64,000 nt of DNA from Lysobacteraceae bacterium (GTDB lineage Bacteria > Pseudomonadota > Gammaproteobacteria > Xanthomonadales > Rhodanobacteraceae). Position numbers and translations under genes: made by a program. Shown here one piece after another: positions 33,607-42,781 of the stretch; the stretch's first letter is position 1, and each line of letters begins with the position of its first letter. Where the stretch lies: positions 1 through 64,000 of the forward strand of contig JAJFUF010000010.1 in assembly GCA_021372495.1 (NCBI GenBank). Direction: 5' to 3'. The notes below the pieces were generated by a model. That model searched no databases and had not been told where the DNA came from. It saw only the letters and a list, made by a program, of their open reading frames with translations.

Positions 33607-33699
33607 ATGAACCTGACGTACGCCCTGGCCACCGCCATTGCGGTGGCGCTGGTCGGCTACCTATGTGTAGCCCTCCTGAAACCGGAGTGGTTCGAATGA
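33607..33699 (+). CDS. kdpF: Potassium-transporting ATPase subunit F
   Basis: A 30-aa single-helix peptide that stabilises the KdpABC complex. After a hydrophobic stretch it ends LLKPEWFE, the hallmark LxxPExF motif. Its stop overlaps the kdpA start (ATGA). Confidence 0.9.
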   Translation: MNLTYALATAIAVALVGYLCVALLKPEWFE

Positions 33700-35498
33700 C
33701 TGCGAGCGACTACCTCCAGGTTGGTTTGTTCCTGGCTGTGCTTCTTTTGTTGGTGAGGCCGCTAGGTGCCTACATGGCGCTTGTTTTCGCCGACGAGCCC
33801 AACCGCGTCACCCGGATGGGTTCGTGGGTGGAGCGGGGCATCTACCGTCTGTGCGGCGCCGATCCAGCCCAGGACATGAGCTGGAAGCGCTACGCGCTGA
33901 GCATGCTGGTGTTCAACGTGCTCGGGCTACTGGCTGTCTACGTGCTTCAGCGGGTACAGCAATGGCTGCCGCTGAACCCGCAGCACTTCGGCGCGGTGCC
34001 GCCCGACTCGGCAATGAACACGGCTATCAGTTTCGCCACCAATACCAATTGGCAGGGCTATGGCGGCGAGTCGACCATGAGCTACCTGACGCAAATGCTG
34101 GGCCTGGCGGTGCAGAACTTCCTTTCGGCAGCCACCGGCATTGCGGTACTGGTGGCGGTGGTGCGTGGCTTCGTGCGGCGCAGCTCCAACGGCCTGGGCA
34201 ATTTCTGGGTCGATCTGGTTCGCGCGACGCTCTACGTGCTGGTGCCCTTGTCCCTGATGGTGGCGTTGTTGCTGGTGTCCCAGGGCGTGGTGCAGAACTT
34301 CCAAGCCTATGTGGACGTGCCCGTAGCGCAGACCACCAGTTACGCGGAGACGGTCAAGGATGCCGCCGGCAACGTTGAGAAGGACGCCACCGGCAAGGAC
34401 CTTGCCCGTGACGTCCCGGTGACTACCCAGACGCTGCCGATGGGGCCGGCCGCTTCGCAGATCGCCATCAAGCACCTCGGCACCAACGGCGGCGGCTTCT
34501 TCAACGCCAACTCCGCACATCCCTACGAGAACCCGACGCCGCTCTCCAACTTCATCGAGATGCTGGCGATCTTCCTGATTCCCGGCGGACTGTGCGTGAC
34601 GTTCGGCCGCATGGTGGGCGATCGGCGGCAAGGTTGGGCGATCCTCGCCACCATGCTGGTGATCTTCGCGCCTCTCGCGATCGGCGTCATTGCCGCGGAG
34701 CAGGCGGGGAACCCGGCGCTGCGCGATTTGGCGGTGGATGCCCATGCTTCCGCATTGCAGGCCGGCGGCAACATGGAGGGCAAGGAGACGCGCTTCGGCA
34801 TCGCTTCCTCCGGCCTGTTCGCTGCGGTAACCACGGCCGCATCCTGTGGCGCGGTGAACGCGATGCATGACTCGCTGACGCCATTGGGCGGCTTGGTGCC
34901 GATGTGGCTGATGCAACTGGGCGAGGTGATCTTCGGCGGGGTCGGGTCCGGCCTGTACGGCATGCTCGCCTTCGCCGTGGTCGCGGTATTCATCGCCGGG
35001 CTGATGGTCGGGCGCACGCCCGAGTACCTCGGCAAGAAGATCGAAGCCTATGAAATGAAGATGGCCAGCCTGGCTGTGCTGCTTCCGTGCGTGCTGGTGG
35101 TCGTGGGGACCGCGATCGCGGTGATGGCCCCGGCCGGCGTGGCAGGCATTGCCAACCCCGGTGCGCATGGCTTCAGCGAGGTGCTCTACGCATTGAGCTC
35201 GGCCTCCAACAACAACGGCAGCGCCTTCGGCGGTCTATCGGCCAACACGCCGTTCTGGAACGTGCTGCTCGGCGTATGCATGTTCCTGGCGCGCTTCCCG
35301 CTGGCCATCGCGATGCTGGCAATGGCCGGCTCGCTGGCCGCCAAGCGCCATGTCCCGGCCTCGGCCGGCACGTTGCCCACCCATACGCCGCTGTTCGTGA
35401 CGCTGCTCGCTTGCGTGGTGATCGTGGTCGGCGCGCTCACCTTCCTTCCCGCGCTGGCGCTCGGTCCGATCGCCGAGTACCTGATGTCGCTGCAATGA
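33696..35498 (+). CDS. kdpA: Potassium-transporting ATPase subunit A
   Basis: The K+-binding, channel-like subunit of the high-affinity Kdp pump. The 600-aa length is close to the family (E. coli 557, with a longer second periplasmic loop here, about residues 215-245). The selectivity-filter segments are visible: [11 protein letters not shown] (about 118), [20 protein letters not shown] (about 264-283), and [13 protein letters not shown] near residue 505. About ten membrane helices. The ATG lies in the kdpF stop; a start 33 bp earlier is less likely. Confidence 0.97.
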   Translation: MTASDYLQVGLFLAVLLLLVRPLGAYMALVFADEPNRVTRMGSWVERGIYRLCGADPAQDMSWKRYALSMLVFNVLGLLAVYVLQRVQQWLPLNPQHFGAVPPDSAMNTAISFATNTNWQGYGGESTMSYLTQMLGLAVQNFLSAATGIAVLVAVVRGFVRRSSNGLGNFWVDLVRATLYVLVPLSLMVALLLVSQGVVQNFQAYVDVPVAQTTSYAETVKDAAGNVEKDATGKDLARDVPVTTQTLPMGPAASQIAIKHLGTNGGGFFNANSAHPYENPTPLSNFIEMLAIFLIPGGLCVTFGRMVGDRRQGWAILATMLVIFAPLAIGVIAAEQAGNPALRDLAVDAHASALQAGGNMEGKETRFGIASSGLFAAVTTAASCGAVNAMHDSLTPLGGLVPMWLMQLGEVIFGGVGSGLYGMLAFAVVAVFIAGLMVGRTPEYLGKKIEAYEMKMASLAVLLPCVLVVVGTAIAVMAPAGVAGIANPGAHGFSEVLYALSSASNNNGSAFGGLSANTPFWNVLLGVCMFLARFPLAIAMLAMAGSLAAKRHVPASAGTLPTHTPLFVTLLACVVIVVGALTFLPALALGPIAEYLMSLQ

Positions 35499-37591
35499 AC
35501 TACCGGGATACCGCTTCCATGACGACCCATTCCCATGCCGCGCGCGGTTTCGACCGCCCCCTGCTGCTCGCGGCGGCATCGGACGCGTTCCGCAAGATGG
35601 CCCCACGCCGGCAGTTCCGCAATCCGGTGATGTTCGTGGTGTACGTGTGCAGCGTGCTCACCACGCTGCTCTGGATCCAGGCGCTCGCCGGCCACGGCGA
35701 GGCGCCCACTGGCTTCATCTTCGCCGTGACCCTGTGGCTCTGGTTCACGCTGCTGTTCGCCAACTTCGCCGAGGCCATCGCCGAAGGGCGGGGCAAGGCA
35801 CAGGCGGCGGCGCTACGCAGTACGAGAAAGGATGTGGTGGCCAAGAAACTGGCGGCACCCGAGCGCGATGCATTCATCACCTACGTCCCGTCCAGCGAAC
35901 TTCGTACCGGTCAGCACGTGCTGGTCGACGCGGGAGACATCATCCCGGGCGATGGCGAGGTCATCGAGGGCGCGGCCAGCGTGGACGAGAGCGCGATCAC
36001 GGGGGAGTCCGCCCCGGTCATCCGAGAGTCGGGGGGCGACCGCAGCGCGGTGACCGGCGGCACGCGCGTGCTCTCCGACTGGCTGGTCGTGCGCATCACC
36101 CGCAATCCGGGCGAAAGCTTCCTGGACCGCATGATCGCCATGGTGGAAGGCGCTGCGAGGCGCAAGACCCCCAACGAAATCGCGCTGACGATCATGCTGG
36201 CGAAGTTCACGCTGATCTTCCTGCTGGCCTGCGCCACGCTGCTGCCGTACTCGATCTACAGCGTGCAGGCGACGGGCAGCGGCCAGCCGATCACGCTCAC
36301 CGTGCTGACCGCCCTGCTGGTCTGCCTGATTCCCACCACCATCGGCGCGCTGCTGTCGGCGATAGGCATCGCCGGCATGGACCGGATGATCCGTGCCAAC
36401 GTGATCGCGACGTCCGGCCGGGCAGTCGAAGCCGCGGGTGACGTGGATGTGCTGCTGCTCGATAAGACCGGCACCATCACGCTCGGCAACCGCCAGGCGG
36501 ATGCGTTCCATCCGGCGCCCGGCGTGGACGAGCGCGCGCTCGCCGAAGCCGCGCAGCTCGCCTCGCTGGCGGACGAGACACCGGAAGGCCGCAGCATCGT
36601 GGTGTTGGCCAAGGAACGCTTCGGCCTGCGCGAGCACGACCTGGAGCAACTGCACGCCCAGTTCCTCCCGTTCTCGGCGCAGACCCGCATGAGCGGCGTG
36701 GACCTGGGCGATAAGCGCATCCGCAAGGGTGCGGTGGATGCCATCGAGCGTTACCTGGATGCCTGTGGCGGGCATCTTCCTGCGGCCTTGAAGCACACCG
36801 CCGAAGACATCGCCCGGCGCGGCGCGACTCCGCTGATGGTGGTCGATGGCCACACGCCGCTGGGTGTCATCGAACTGAAGGACGTGATCAAGGGCGGCAT
36901 CAAGGAGCGTTTCGCCGAGATGCGCGCGATGGGCATCAAGACCATCATGATCACCGGCGACAACCCACTCACTGCCGCGGCGATCGCTGCCGAGGCCGGC
37001 GTGGACGATTTCCTCGCAGAGGCCACGCCGGAGACCAAGCTCAAGCTGATCCGCGACATCCAGGCCGAGAACCGCCTGGTCGCGATGTGCGGCGACGGCA
37101 CCAATGACGCGCCGGCGCTGGCTCAGGCGGACGTGGCAGTGGCGATGAACAGCGGCACGCAGGCGGCCAAGGAAGCCGGCAACATGGTCGACCTGGATTC
37201 CAACCCGACCAAGCTGATCGAGGTTGTGGAGATCGGCAAGCAGATGCTGATCACCCGCGGCGCACTGACGACGTTCTCGATCGCCAACGACATCGCCAAG
37301 TACTTCGCGATCATCCCGGCCGCATTCGCCGGCACCTATCCGGCGTTGAACGCGCTCAACGTGATGCACCTGGCCACGGCGCGCAGCGCGATCCTGTCAG
37401 CGGTGATCTTCAACGCACTGATCATCGTGGTCCTCATTCCGCTCGCCCTGAAGGGCGTTGCCTACCGTGCCTTGGGTGCCGGCGCGCTGCTGCGGCGCAA
37501 CCTGCTGGTCTACGGCCTGGGTGGCGTCGTCGTGCCGTTCCTCGGCATCAAGCTGATCGACATGCTGCTGGTGTTGCTCGGCCTGGCCTGA
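35495..37591 (+). CDS. kdpB: Potassium-transporting P-type ATPase subunit B
   Basis: Catalytic subunit of the Kdp pump. Of 698 aa, the TGES-type actuator motif is in [11 protein letters not shown] (about 168), the phosphorylated Asp is in [10 protein letters not shown] (Asp323), and the hinge [10 protein letters not shown] lies near residue 532. Seven hydrophobic segments. The ATG at 35495 overlaps kdpA by 4 bp; ATG 35519 is an alternative that would trim eight residues. Confidence 0.97.
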   Translation: MNYRDTASMTTHSHAARGFDRPLLLAAASDAFRKMAPRRQFRNPVMFVVYVCSVLTTLLWIQALAGHGEAPTGFIFAVTLWLWFTLLFANFAEAIAEGRGKAQAAALRSTRKDVVAKKLAAPERDAFITYVPSSELRTGQHVLVDAGDIIPGDGEVIEGAASVDESAITGESAPVIRESGGDRSAVTGGTRVLSDWLVVRITRNPGESFLDRMIAMVEGAARRKTPNEIALTIMLAKFTLIFLLACATLLPYSIYSVQATGSGQPITLTVLTALLVCLIPTTIGALLSAIGIAGMDRMIRANVIATSGRAVEAAGDVDVLLLDKTGTITLGNRQADAFHPAPGVDERALAEAAQLASLADETPEGRSIVVLAKERFGLREHDLEQLHAQFLPFSAQTRMSGVDLGDKRIRKGAVDAIERYLDACGGHLPAALKHTAEDIARRGATPLMVVDGHTPLGVIELKDVIKGGIKERFAEMRAMGIKTIMITGDNPLTAAAIAAEAGVDDFLAEATPETKLKLIRDIQAENRLVAMCGDGTNDAPALAQADVAVAMNSGTQAAKEAGNMVDLDSNPTKLIEVVEIGKQMLITRGALTTFSIANDIAKYFAIIPAAFAGTYPALNALNVMHLATARSAILSAVIFNALIIVVLIPLALKGVAYRALGAGALLRRNLLVYGLGGVVVPFLGIKLIDMLLVLLGLA

Positions 37592-37600
37592 TCTGAAGTC

Positions 37601-37813
37601 ATGACCATGCAAGTTCCCAAGCTTTCTGTCTCCTTGCCCGACGCAGAACATCCCGATCTGGAACTGCGATTTTCGGCGAACGACTCGACTCGCGAAGTCG
37701 TGATCGCACTGCCTGTCCGCCGGCAAGACACGCGTAAGGCGGGGCCTGTCGCACCTGCTGCGCAGGAATCCGCCGCCGACGACTACGTGCTCGGCGGCTA
37801 CGCCGGCATCTGA
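37601..37813 (+). CDS. 70-aa protein of unknown function between kdpB and the porin
   Basis: Not recognised. It begins MTMQVPKLSVSLPD, is soluble by composition with beta-prone stretches (LELRFSAND, REVVIALPVRR), then a Pro/Ala linker and a C-terminus DDYVLGGYAGI. Start ATG 37601 or 37607. Ten bases after the kdpB stop and on the same strand, so it is very likely translated with the operon. Because it sits where no known Kdp subunit belongs, it may be a lineage-specific accessory. Confidence 0.55.
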   Translation: MTMQVPKLSVSLPDAEHPDLELRFSANDSTREVVIALPVRRQDTRKAGPVAPAAQESAADDYVLGGYAGI

Positions 37814-37863
37814 GATCGCCCTCATCTCTCATCCGCGAGCCAGAGTCTCGCTGGAGATCCTCT

Positions 37864-38676
37864 ATGAAGATCCTTTCGATCGTCCTGCCGGGCGCGGCCG
37901 TCGCGCTGGCTCTCGTCGCGCCAGTTCACGCCGACGACGCGCCGTCCGCCACCGTGACCGGCAATGCCGCGCTGACGTCCGACTACATGTTTCGAGGCTT
38001 GACCCAGACCTGGGGCCAGCCGGCCATCCAGGGCGGCGCCGACCTCGCGCTCGCCAACGGCCTCGCCGCGGGTATCTGGGCGTCTTCGATCAGCGGCAAC
38101 AGCTATCCGGGCGGCTCCGTGGAGCTGGACCTCTACGCCAGCTACGGCACCGCGCTCGGCCACGATTGGTCCTGGCGAGCCGGCCTCTACAGCTACGTTT
38201 ACCCTGGCGCCAACCTGGACGAGGCGGGACTCCCCTCGCGTTCGCTGAATACCGGCGAGGCCAACGTCGCGCTCATCTGGAAGCAGTTCACGCTGAAATA
38301 CAACTACGCGCTCACCGACTACTTCGGTGCCGATGTAGAGCAGGGTTACCGGCGCGATTCCAAGGGCACCCGCTACCTGCAGCTCGATGCAAGCTTCCCG
38401 CTCGATGACGCCTGGAGCCTGGCGCTGCATGCCGGCCACACCGATTACGCAACCGTCTTAGTCAGCCCCAATGGCGAGGGCGCGCGCAATCCGGATTACG
38501 CCGACGTCGGGGCCACCCTGAAGTATCAGTTCGCCGGCCACTGGTCGGCGAGCCTTGGCCTCACTTACGCCAACAACGAGCGCTTCTACGACCACACTGT
38601 CAGCTTCACGAACGCCAGTGACGTGCGCAACGTCGGTGGCACCCGGGCGTTCGTGATGCTGCAGGGCGCGTTCTGA
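37864..38676 (+). CDS. TorF-family putative porin (TIGR02001)
   Basis: A 270-aa outer-membrane beta-barrel candidate. A signal peptide (residues 1-23, cleaved after APVHA) is followed by [20 protein letters not shown], the typical opening of this family, then alternating amphipathic strands and a terminal aromatic residue (MLQGAF). The GGAGATCCTCT ribosome site is good. It lies between kdpB and kdpC, which is unusual; an outer-membrane pore for K+ or osmolyte entry would fit, but that is inference. Confidence 0.85.
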   Translation: MKILSIVLPGAAVALALVAPVHADDAPSATVTGNAALTSDYMFRGLTQTWGQPAIQGGADLALANGLAAGIWASSISGNSYPGGSVELDLYASYGTALGHDWSWRAGLYSYVYPGANLDEAGLPSRSLNTGEANVALIWKQFTLKYNYALTDYFGADVEQGYRRDSKGTRYLQLDASFPLDDAWSLALHAGHTDYATVLVSPNGEGARNPDYADVGATLKYQFAGHWSASLGLTYANNERFYDHTVSFTNASDVRNVGGTRAFVMLQGAF

Positions 38677-38689
38677 TCGGAGACCTCTC

Positions 38690-39268
38690 ATGGCCAAGCT
38701 GCTTCGACAATCCCTGGTGATGCTCCTCTTGCTGACCATCGTGACCGGTGTGGTCTATCCACTGCTCGTGACGGGTGTGGCGCAGGGGCTATTTCCCGCG
38801 CAGGCCAATGGCAGCCTCGTGATGGAGCACGACAAAGCGGTGGGCTCCCGCCTGATCGGCCAATCCTTCACCGACCCCCGGTACTTCTGGGGCCGGCCGT
38901 CGGCAACCTCGCCGATGCCCTACAACGGGGCGGCCTCCGGGGGCTCCAACCAAGGGCCGACCAACCCCGCGCTCACTGCGGCGGTCAAGCAACGCATCGA
39001 GGCGCTTCGTGCCGCCGACCCCGGCAATACCGCGCCTGTGCCGGTCGACCTGGTGACCGCTTCAGGGAGCGGTCTGGACCCGCACATCAGCCCCGCGGCG
39101 GCGCAGTACCAGGTCGCTCGTGTGGCACGGGTGCGCGGTCTGCCTCAAGCGACGGTAAAGGCGCTGGTGGCGACACACACCTCGGGGCGCCAACTGGGCG
39201 TGCTGGGCGAGCCCAGGGTCAACGTGCTGGAACTCAATCTTGCGCTCGACGCCCTGCAGAAGCGCTAA
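38690..39268 (+). CDS. kdpC: Potassium-transporting ATPase subunit C
   Basis: A 192-aa subunit with one N-terminal membrane helix ([19 protein letters not shown]) and a periplasmic domain holding the family motifs [20 protein letters not shown] (about 44-63), [20 protein letters not shown] (about 123) and the closing NVLELNLAL. Assembles KdpA with KdpB. ATG has GGAGACCTCTC upstream. Confidence 0.96.
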   Translation: MAKLLRQSLVMLLLLTIVTGVVYPLLVTGVAQGLFPAQANGSLVMEHDKAVGSRLIGQSFTDPRYFWGRPSATSPMPYNGAASGGSNQGPTNPALTAAVKQRIEALRAADPGNTAPVPVDLVTASGSGLDPHISPAAAQYQVARVARVRGLPQATVKALVATHTSGRQLGVLGEPRVNVLELNLALDALQKR

Positions 39269-39277
39269 CGTAGCGGC

Positions 39278-41935
39278 ATGAACGACACCCGCCAGGCGCG
39301 CGCTGACGCCCTGCTCAACACCGTGCAGGAAGAGCAGCAGCGCCGACTCAAGGTGTTTCTCGGCGCCGCGCCCGGCGTAGGCAAGACCTACGCCATGCTT
39401 TCGGCGGCTCGCGAGCTAAAGCGCCAGGGCGTGGACGTCGTGATCGGCATCGCCGAAACGCACGGCCGCGCGGAGACCGCGGCGCTGCTGGAGGGCATGG
39501 AGGTGCTGACGCGGCGGGCCGTGCGTTACCGCGACCGGGACTTTTCCGAATTCGATCTGGACGCGGCGCTGGAGCGCAAGCCCGACATACTGCTGATCGA
39601 CGAACTAGCGCACACCAATCTTCCCGGCGGTCGCCATGAGCGGCGCTGGCAGGATGTGGCCGAGCTTCTGGACGCAGGCATCGAGGTCTACACGACGCTC
39701 AACGTGCAGCACCTGGAAAGCCTCAACGACCAGGTGCGGCGCATCACCGGCGTGACCGTACGCGAGACGGTACCGGACAGCCTCCTCGATCGCGCGCGCG
39801 ACATCATGCTGGTGGACCTGCCGCCGCGCGAGCTGATCGCCCGACTCAAGCAGGGCAAGGTCTACGTACCCGAAACCGCGGCCGCGGCGCTGGATGCGTT
39901 CTTCTCGCCGACCAACCTCGCCGCGCTGCGCGAGCTGGCCGTGGACATGGTCGCCAGCCATGTGGAAAGCGACCTGCGCGAACACATGCTGGCGCGCGGT
40001 GGCGCCATGCCGGTACGCCGGCGCGTTCTGGCCGCGATCGACGGGCATGCGCAGAGCGAGTACCTGGTGCGCGTGGCGCGTCGCATCGCCGAGCGGAGGG
40101 GGGCGCCCTGGAGCGTCGTTTACGTGGATACGGGAGATCCGACGGACGCCGTGCGACGCGAGCGCATCGAGGCCGCGATGCGGATGGCGCGGCGTCTCGG
40201 CGGTGAGACGGTAATCCTGCGCGGTCATTCCGTGGTCGACGAGCTGCTTGCGCACGCCGAGCATGAGGGAGTCGGCCAGATCATCCTCGGAAGGACACGA
40301 GAGCGCCTTCTCGCACGTATGCTGGGACGCTCCTTGACGCAACAGCTGCTGCGACGCGGCGCACATCTGGAATTGACGATCATCGCGACACCGGTGGAGC
40401 GGGCTCGCGCCCGGCGCCGGCTGGCCCATGCGCCCGGTGCCCCGCGCGAGTACCTCTTCGCGACGGTGGCTACGCTGGTGGCCTTCGCGCTTGCCTTCAT
40501 CGGCGACCGCTTTCTTTCGGCGGCCAATCTTTCATTGATCTTCCTGACAGCCGTGCTCGTAGTGGCCGTCCGCGCACGCATGCTGGTGGCCATTTACACG
40601 GCCGCGCTGTGCTTTCTGGGCTACAACTTCTTCTTTGCACCTCCGCGCTACACGCTGATGATCGCCAACGCGGACGATCTGCTCGCGGTGACCCTATTCC
40701 TGGTGGCGGCGTTGGTCTGCAGCCGACTTGCCACACGACTGGCAAGCCAGGTGCAATCCCTGCGTGCCGCTCAGGTACGCTCGCGAGCCATGCTGGCCCT
40801 TGGCCAGAAGCTCGCGGCGAGCACTGATGCGCAGGCGGTACGGCAGGTTGGCGCTGAGGCGATGGCACAGGCGCTTGGTTCGCAGGTGGCCATTCTTGCG
40901 CGTGACGCGGACATGCAGCTCCGGGTCGCAGCTTCCATGCCCTCAGGCATGACGTTGTCGCAGCAGGACCTCGGTGCGGCCGAGTGGAGTGAGCAACATG
41001 CCGAACCGGCAGGTCGCTTCACGGATACCATCAACGCGGCAAGCTGCTGGACGCTTCCATTGGGCAGCGAGGACAACCGCGTCGGCGTCGCTGCCGTGCG
41101 GTTTGGGGCGGAAGCTGTCGAGCCTGATCCGGATCGCCGAGGCCTGGCATTCGCCATGGCGCAGGACATCGGCTTCGCGCTCGAGCGCGCGCGCCTGGCC
41201 GACGAACTGCAAAGCGCGCGCGTGATCGGTGAAACCGAGCGGCTACGAAGCGCGCTGCTTTCCTCGGTGTCGCACGACCTGCGCTCGCCCCTTGCCTCGA
41301 TGATCGGCGCTGCCGGTACGCTGGCCAACTACGAGGACAAGCTCGCGCGTGACGAAAGGCGGGAACTGCTCGAGGCGATCCTCGGCGAAGGCCAGCGGCT
41401 GGATCGATACATTCAGAACCTGCTGGATATGACCCGCCTGGGCCACGGCACGCTGAAGCTAAATCGCGATTGGGTGGATGCGGCAGAAATCATTGCGGCC
41501 GCGGTCGCACGCCTGCGCAAGTTGTCACCCGAACAGCGCGTCGAGGTGTCCGTACCGCAAGACACCGTACTGCTGTTCGTTCACCCGGCTTTGGTCGAAC
41601 AGGCACTCTTCAACATCCTGGAAAACGCGGCCCGCTTTTCGCCTCCTGCAGCGCCCGTACGCGTTTATGCACACACGGCCGAGGACCGCTTGGTGATCGA
41701 TGTGACCGACCAAGGACCTGGCATTCCCGACGAGGAGCGGACCCGCGTCTTCGACATGTTCTATTCGGTAGCACGCGGCGACCGCGCACCGCCGAGTACC
41801 GGCCTGGGGCTTGCGATCTGCCGGGGAATGATCGGTGCTCACGGCGGCAGTGTGGAGGCCTTGCCCGGTCCACGAACCGGCACCACCATCCGCGTCACAT
41901 TGCCCCTCCCGGCGCCTCCGGATACGGCCCCATGA
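39278..41935 (+). CDS. kdpD: Sensor histidine kinase KdpD
   Basis: K+/osmotic sensor of the Kdp system. The 885 aa include the N-terminal KdpD domain with P-loop GAAPGVGKTYAML (about 28-40) and DELAHTNLPGGRHERRW (about 109), a Usp domain (about 250-370), four membrane helices (about 393-490), a GAF-like region, the H-box VSHDLRSPLASM (His666) and the ATPase domain (NILENAARFSP; DQGPGIPDEE; STGLGLAICRGM). Overlaps kdpE by 4 bp. Confidence 0.97.
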   Translation: MNDTRQARADALLNTVQEEQQRRLKVFLGAAPGVGKTYAMLSAARELKRQGVDVVIGIAETHGRAETAALLEGMEVLTRRAVRYRDRDFSEFDLDAALERKPDILLIDELAHTNLPGGRHERRWQDVAELLDAGIEVYTTLNVQHLESLNDQVRRITGVTVRETVPDSLLDRARDIMLVDLPPRELIARLKQGKVYVPETAAAALDAFFSPTNLAALRELAVDMVASHVESDLREHMLARGGAMPVRRRVLAAIDGHAQSEYLVRVARRIAERRGAPWSVVYVDTGDPTDAVRRERIEAAMRMARRLGGETVILRGHSVVDELLAHAEHEGVGQIILGRTRERLLARMLGRSLTQQLLRRGAHLELTIIATPVERARARRRLAHAPGAPREYLFATVATLVAFALAFIGDRFLSAANLSLIFLTAVLVVAVRARMLVAIYTAALCFLGYNFFFAPPRYTLMIANADDLLAVTLFLVAALVCSRLATRLASQVQSLRAAQVRSRAMLALGQKLAASTDAQAVRQVGAEAMAQALGSQVAILARDADMQLRVAASMPSGMTLSQQDLGAAEWSEQHAEPAGRFTDTINAASCWTLPLGSEDNRVGVAAVRFGAEAVEPDPDRRGLAFAMAQDIGFALERARLADELQSARVIGETERLRSALLSSVSHDLRSPLASMIGAAGTLANYEDKLARDERRELLEAILGEGQRLDRYIQNLLDMTRLGHGTLKLNRDWVDAAEIIAAAVARLRKLSPEQRVEVSVPQDTVLLFVHPALVEQALFNILENAARFSPPAAPVRVYAHTAEDRLVIDVTDQGPGIPDEERTRVFDMFYSVARGDRAPPSTGLGLAICRGMIGAHGGSVEALPGPRTGTTIRVTLPLPAPPDTAP

Positions 41936-42651
41936 ATGCGCCCCGTGTACTGATCATCGATGACGAAGTGCAGATTCGCCGTTTCCTCGATATCGGTCTG
42001 CGCGCCGAGGGCTATCAGGTCATGCAGGCCGGCACGGCGGCCGAGGGTCTCGCTCTAGCGCAAATGCGCCCGCCGGATGTGGTCATACTCGATATCGGTC
42101 TGCCCGACCGAGAGGGCCATGAGGTTCTCAGCGAGCTGCGCCAATGGAGCAAGGCGCCGATCTTGATGTTGTCCGTGCGCCAGGAGGAGAGTGAGAAGGT
42201 GCGCGCACTCGATAGCGGAGCCAACGACTACATGACCAAGCCGTTCGGCATCCAGGAACTGACGGCGCGGTTGCGAGCGCTCTTGCGTAACCGTGCCTCG
42301 GTCGCCGGAGAAGATCAGCCTCGCTACGACGATGGTCATCTGACCATAGACCTGGCGCGGCGGGAAGTTAGTTTGGATGGAAAGTCGATCTCGCTGACGC
42401 GTAAGGAGTATGCAGTCCTTGCCATGTTGCTACGTCACATTGGTCGGGTTGTGACCCAGCAACAGCTACTTCGTGAAATTTGGGGAGGGACGCACGTGGA
42501 AGACACGCACTACCTCCGGATCGTGATTGGAAAGCTACGCCTGAAGCTCAACGATGATTCCGCTGCGCCACGATGGATCAAGACCGAGTCAGGCGTGGGC
42601 TACCGCTTCCTGGATGGCACCAAGGAGTCTATGACTGCGGAAAAACAGTGA
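41932..42651 (+). CDS. kdpE: Response regulator KdpE (OmpR family)
   Basis: 239 aa. Receiver domain with Asp54 in VVILDIGLPDREG, acidic pair in IIDDE, Thr/Ser switch residues, Lys in YMTKPFG, and an OmpR winged helix at the C-terminus ending GVGYRFLDG. Activates kdpFABC when phosphorylated by KdpD. Codon use and base composition become less GC-rich toward its 3' end, close to the defence island. Confidence 0.96.
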   Translation: MNAPRVLIIDDEVQIRRFLDIGLRAEGYQVMQAGTAAEGLALAQMRPPDVVILDIGLPDREGHEVLSELRQWSKAPILMLSVRQEESEKVRALDSGANDYMTKPFGIQELTARLRALLRNRASVAGEDQPRYDDGHLTIDLARREVSLDGKSISLTRKEYAVLAMLLRHIGRVVTQQQLLREIWGGTHVEDTHYLRIVIGKLRLKLNDDSAAPRWIKTESGVGYRFLDGTKESMTAEKQ

Positions 42652-42729
42652 AGGCACCAGAGGAAAGGTCCTTGCCGCTTACCAACGCCTCCACGAAGGC
42701 AATTTTCGGCTGAGAGCAGACGCTGGGGC

Positions 42730-42761
42730 AGGGCGATAAGGGCCGGTTATCGGGGGTAGGG
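42730..42761 (+). repeat. Left direct repeat flanking the defence island
   Basis: A 32-base unit that recurs 6461 bases to the right (49191-49222) with 25 of 32 positions identical and no gap. The longest identical core is GTTATCGGGGGTA. Within this copy CGATAA and TTATCG are inverted around a 7-nt centre, an arrangement like a tyrosine-recombinase crossover site. Interpreted as a boundary of the inserted block. Confidence 0.6.
42754..42761 (+). other. FtsK-orienting (KOPS-like) motif, + strand
   Basis: GGGTAGGG on the + strand at the end of the left direct repeat; another, GGGCAGGG, lies at 42726-42733. Both point toward dif. Confidence 0.45.
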
Positions 42762-42781
42762 AAGGCCCCTTTCAATTGAGT

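Larger units (their letters stand above)
42652..42781. other. Gap between kdpE and the Shango genes
   Basis: 130 bp without a gene. It contains the left direct repeat of the island (42730-42761) and two GGGNAGGG motifs on the + strand (42726-42733 and 42754-42761). I see no clear terminator. Confidence 0.6.
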
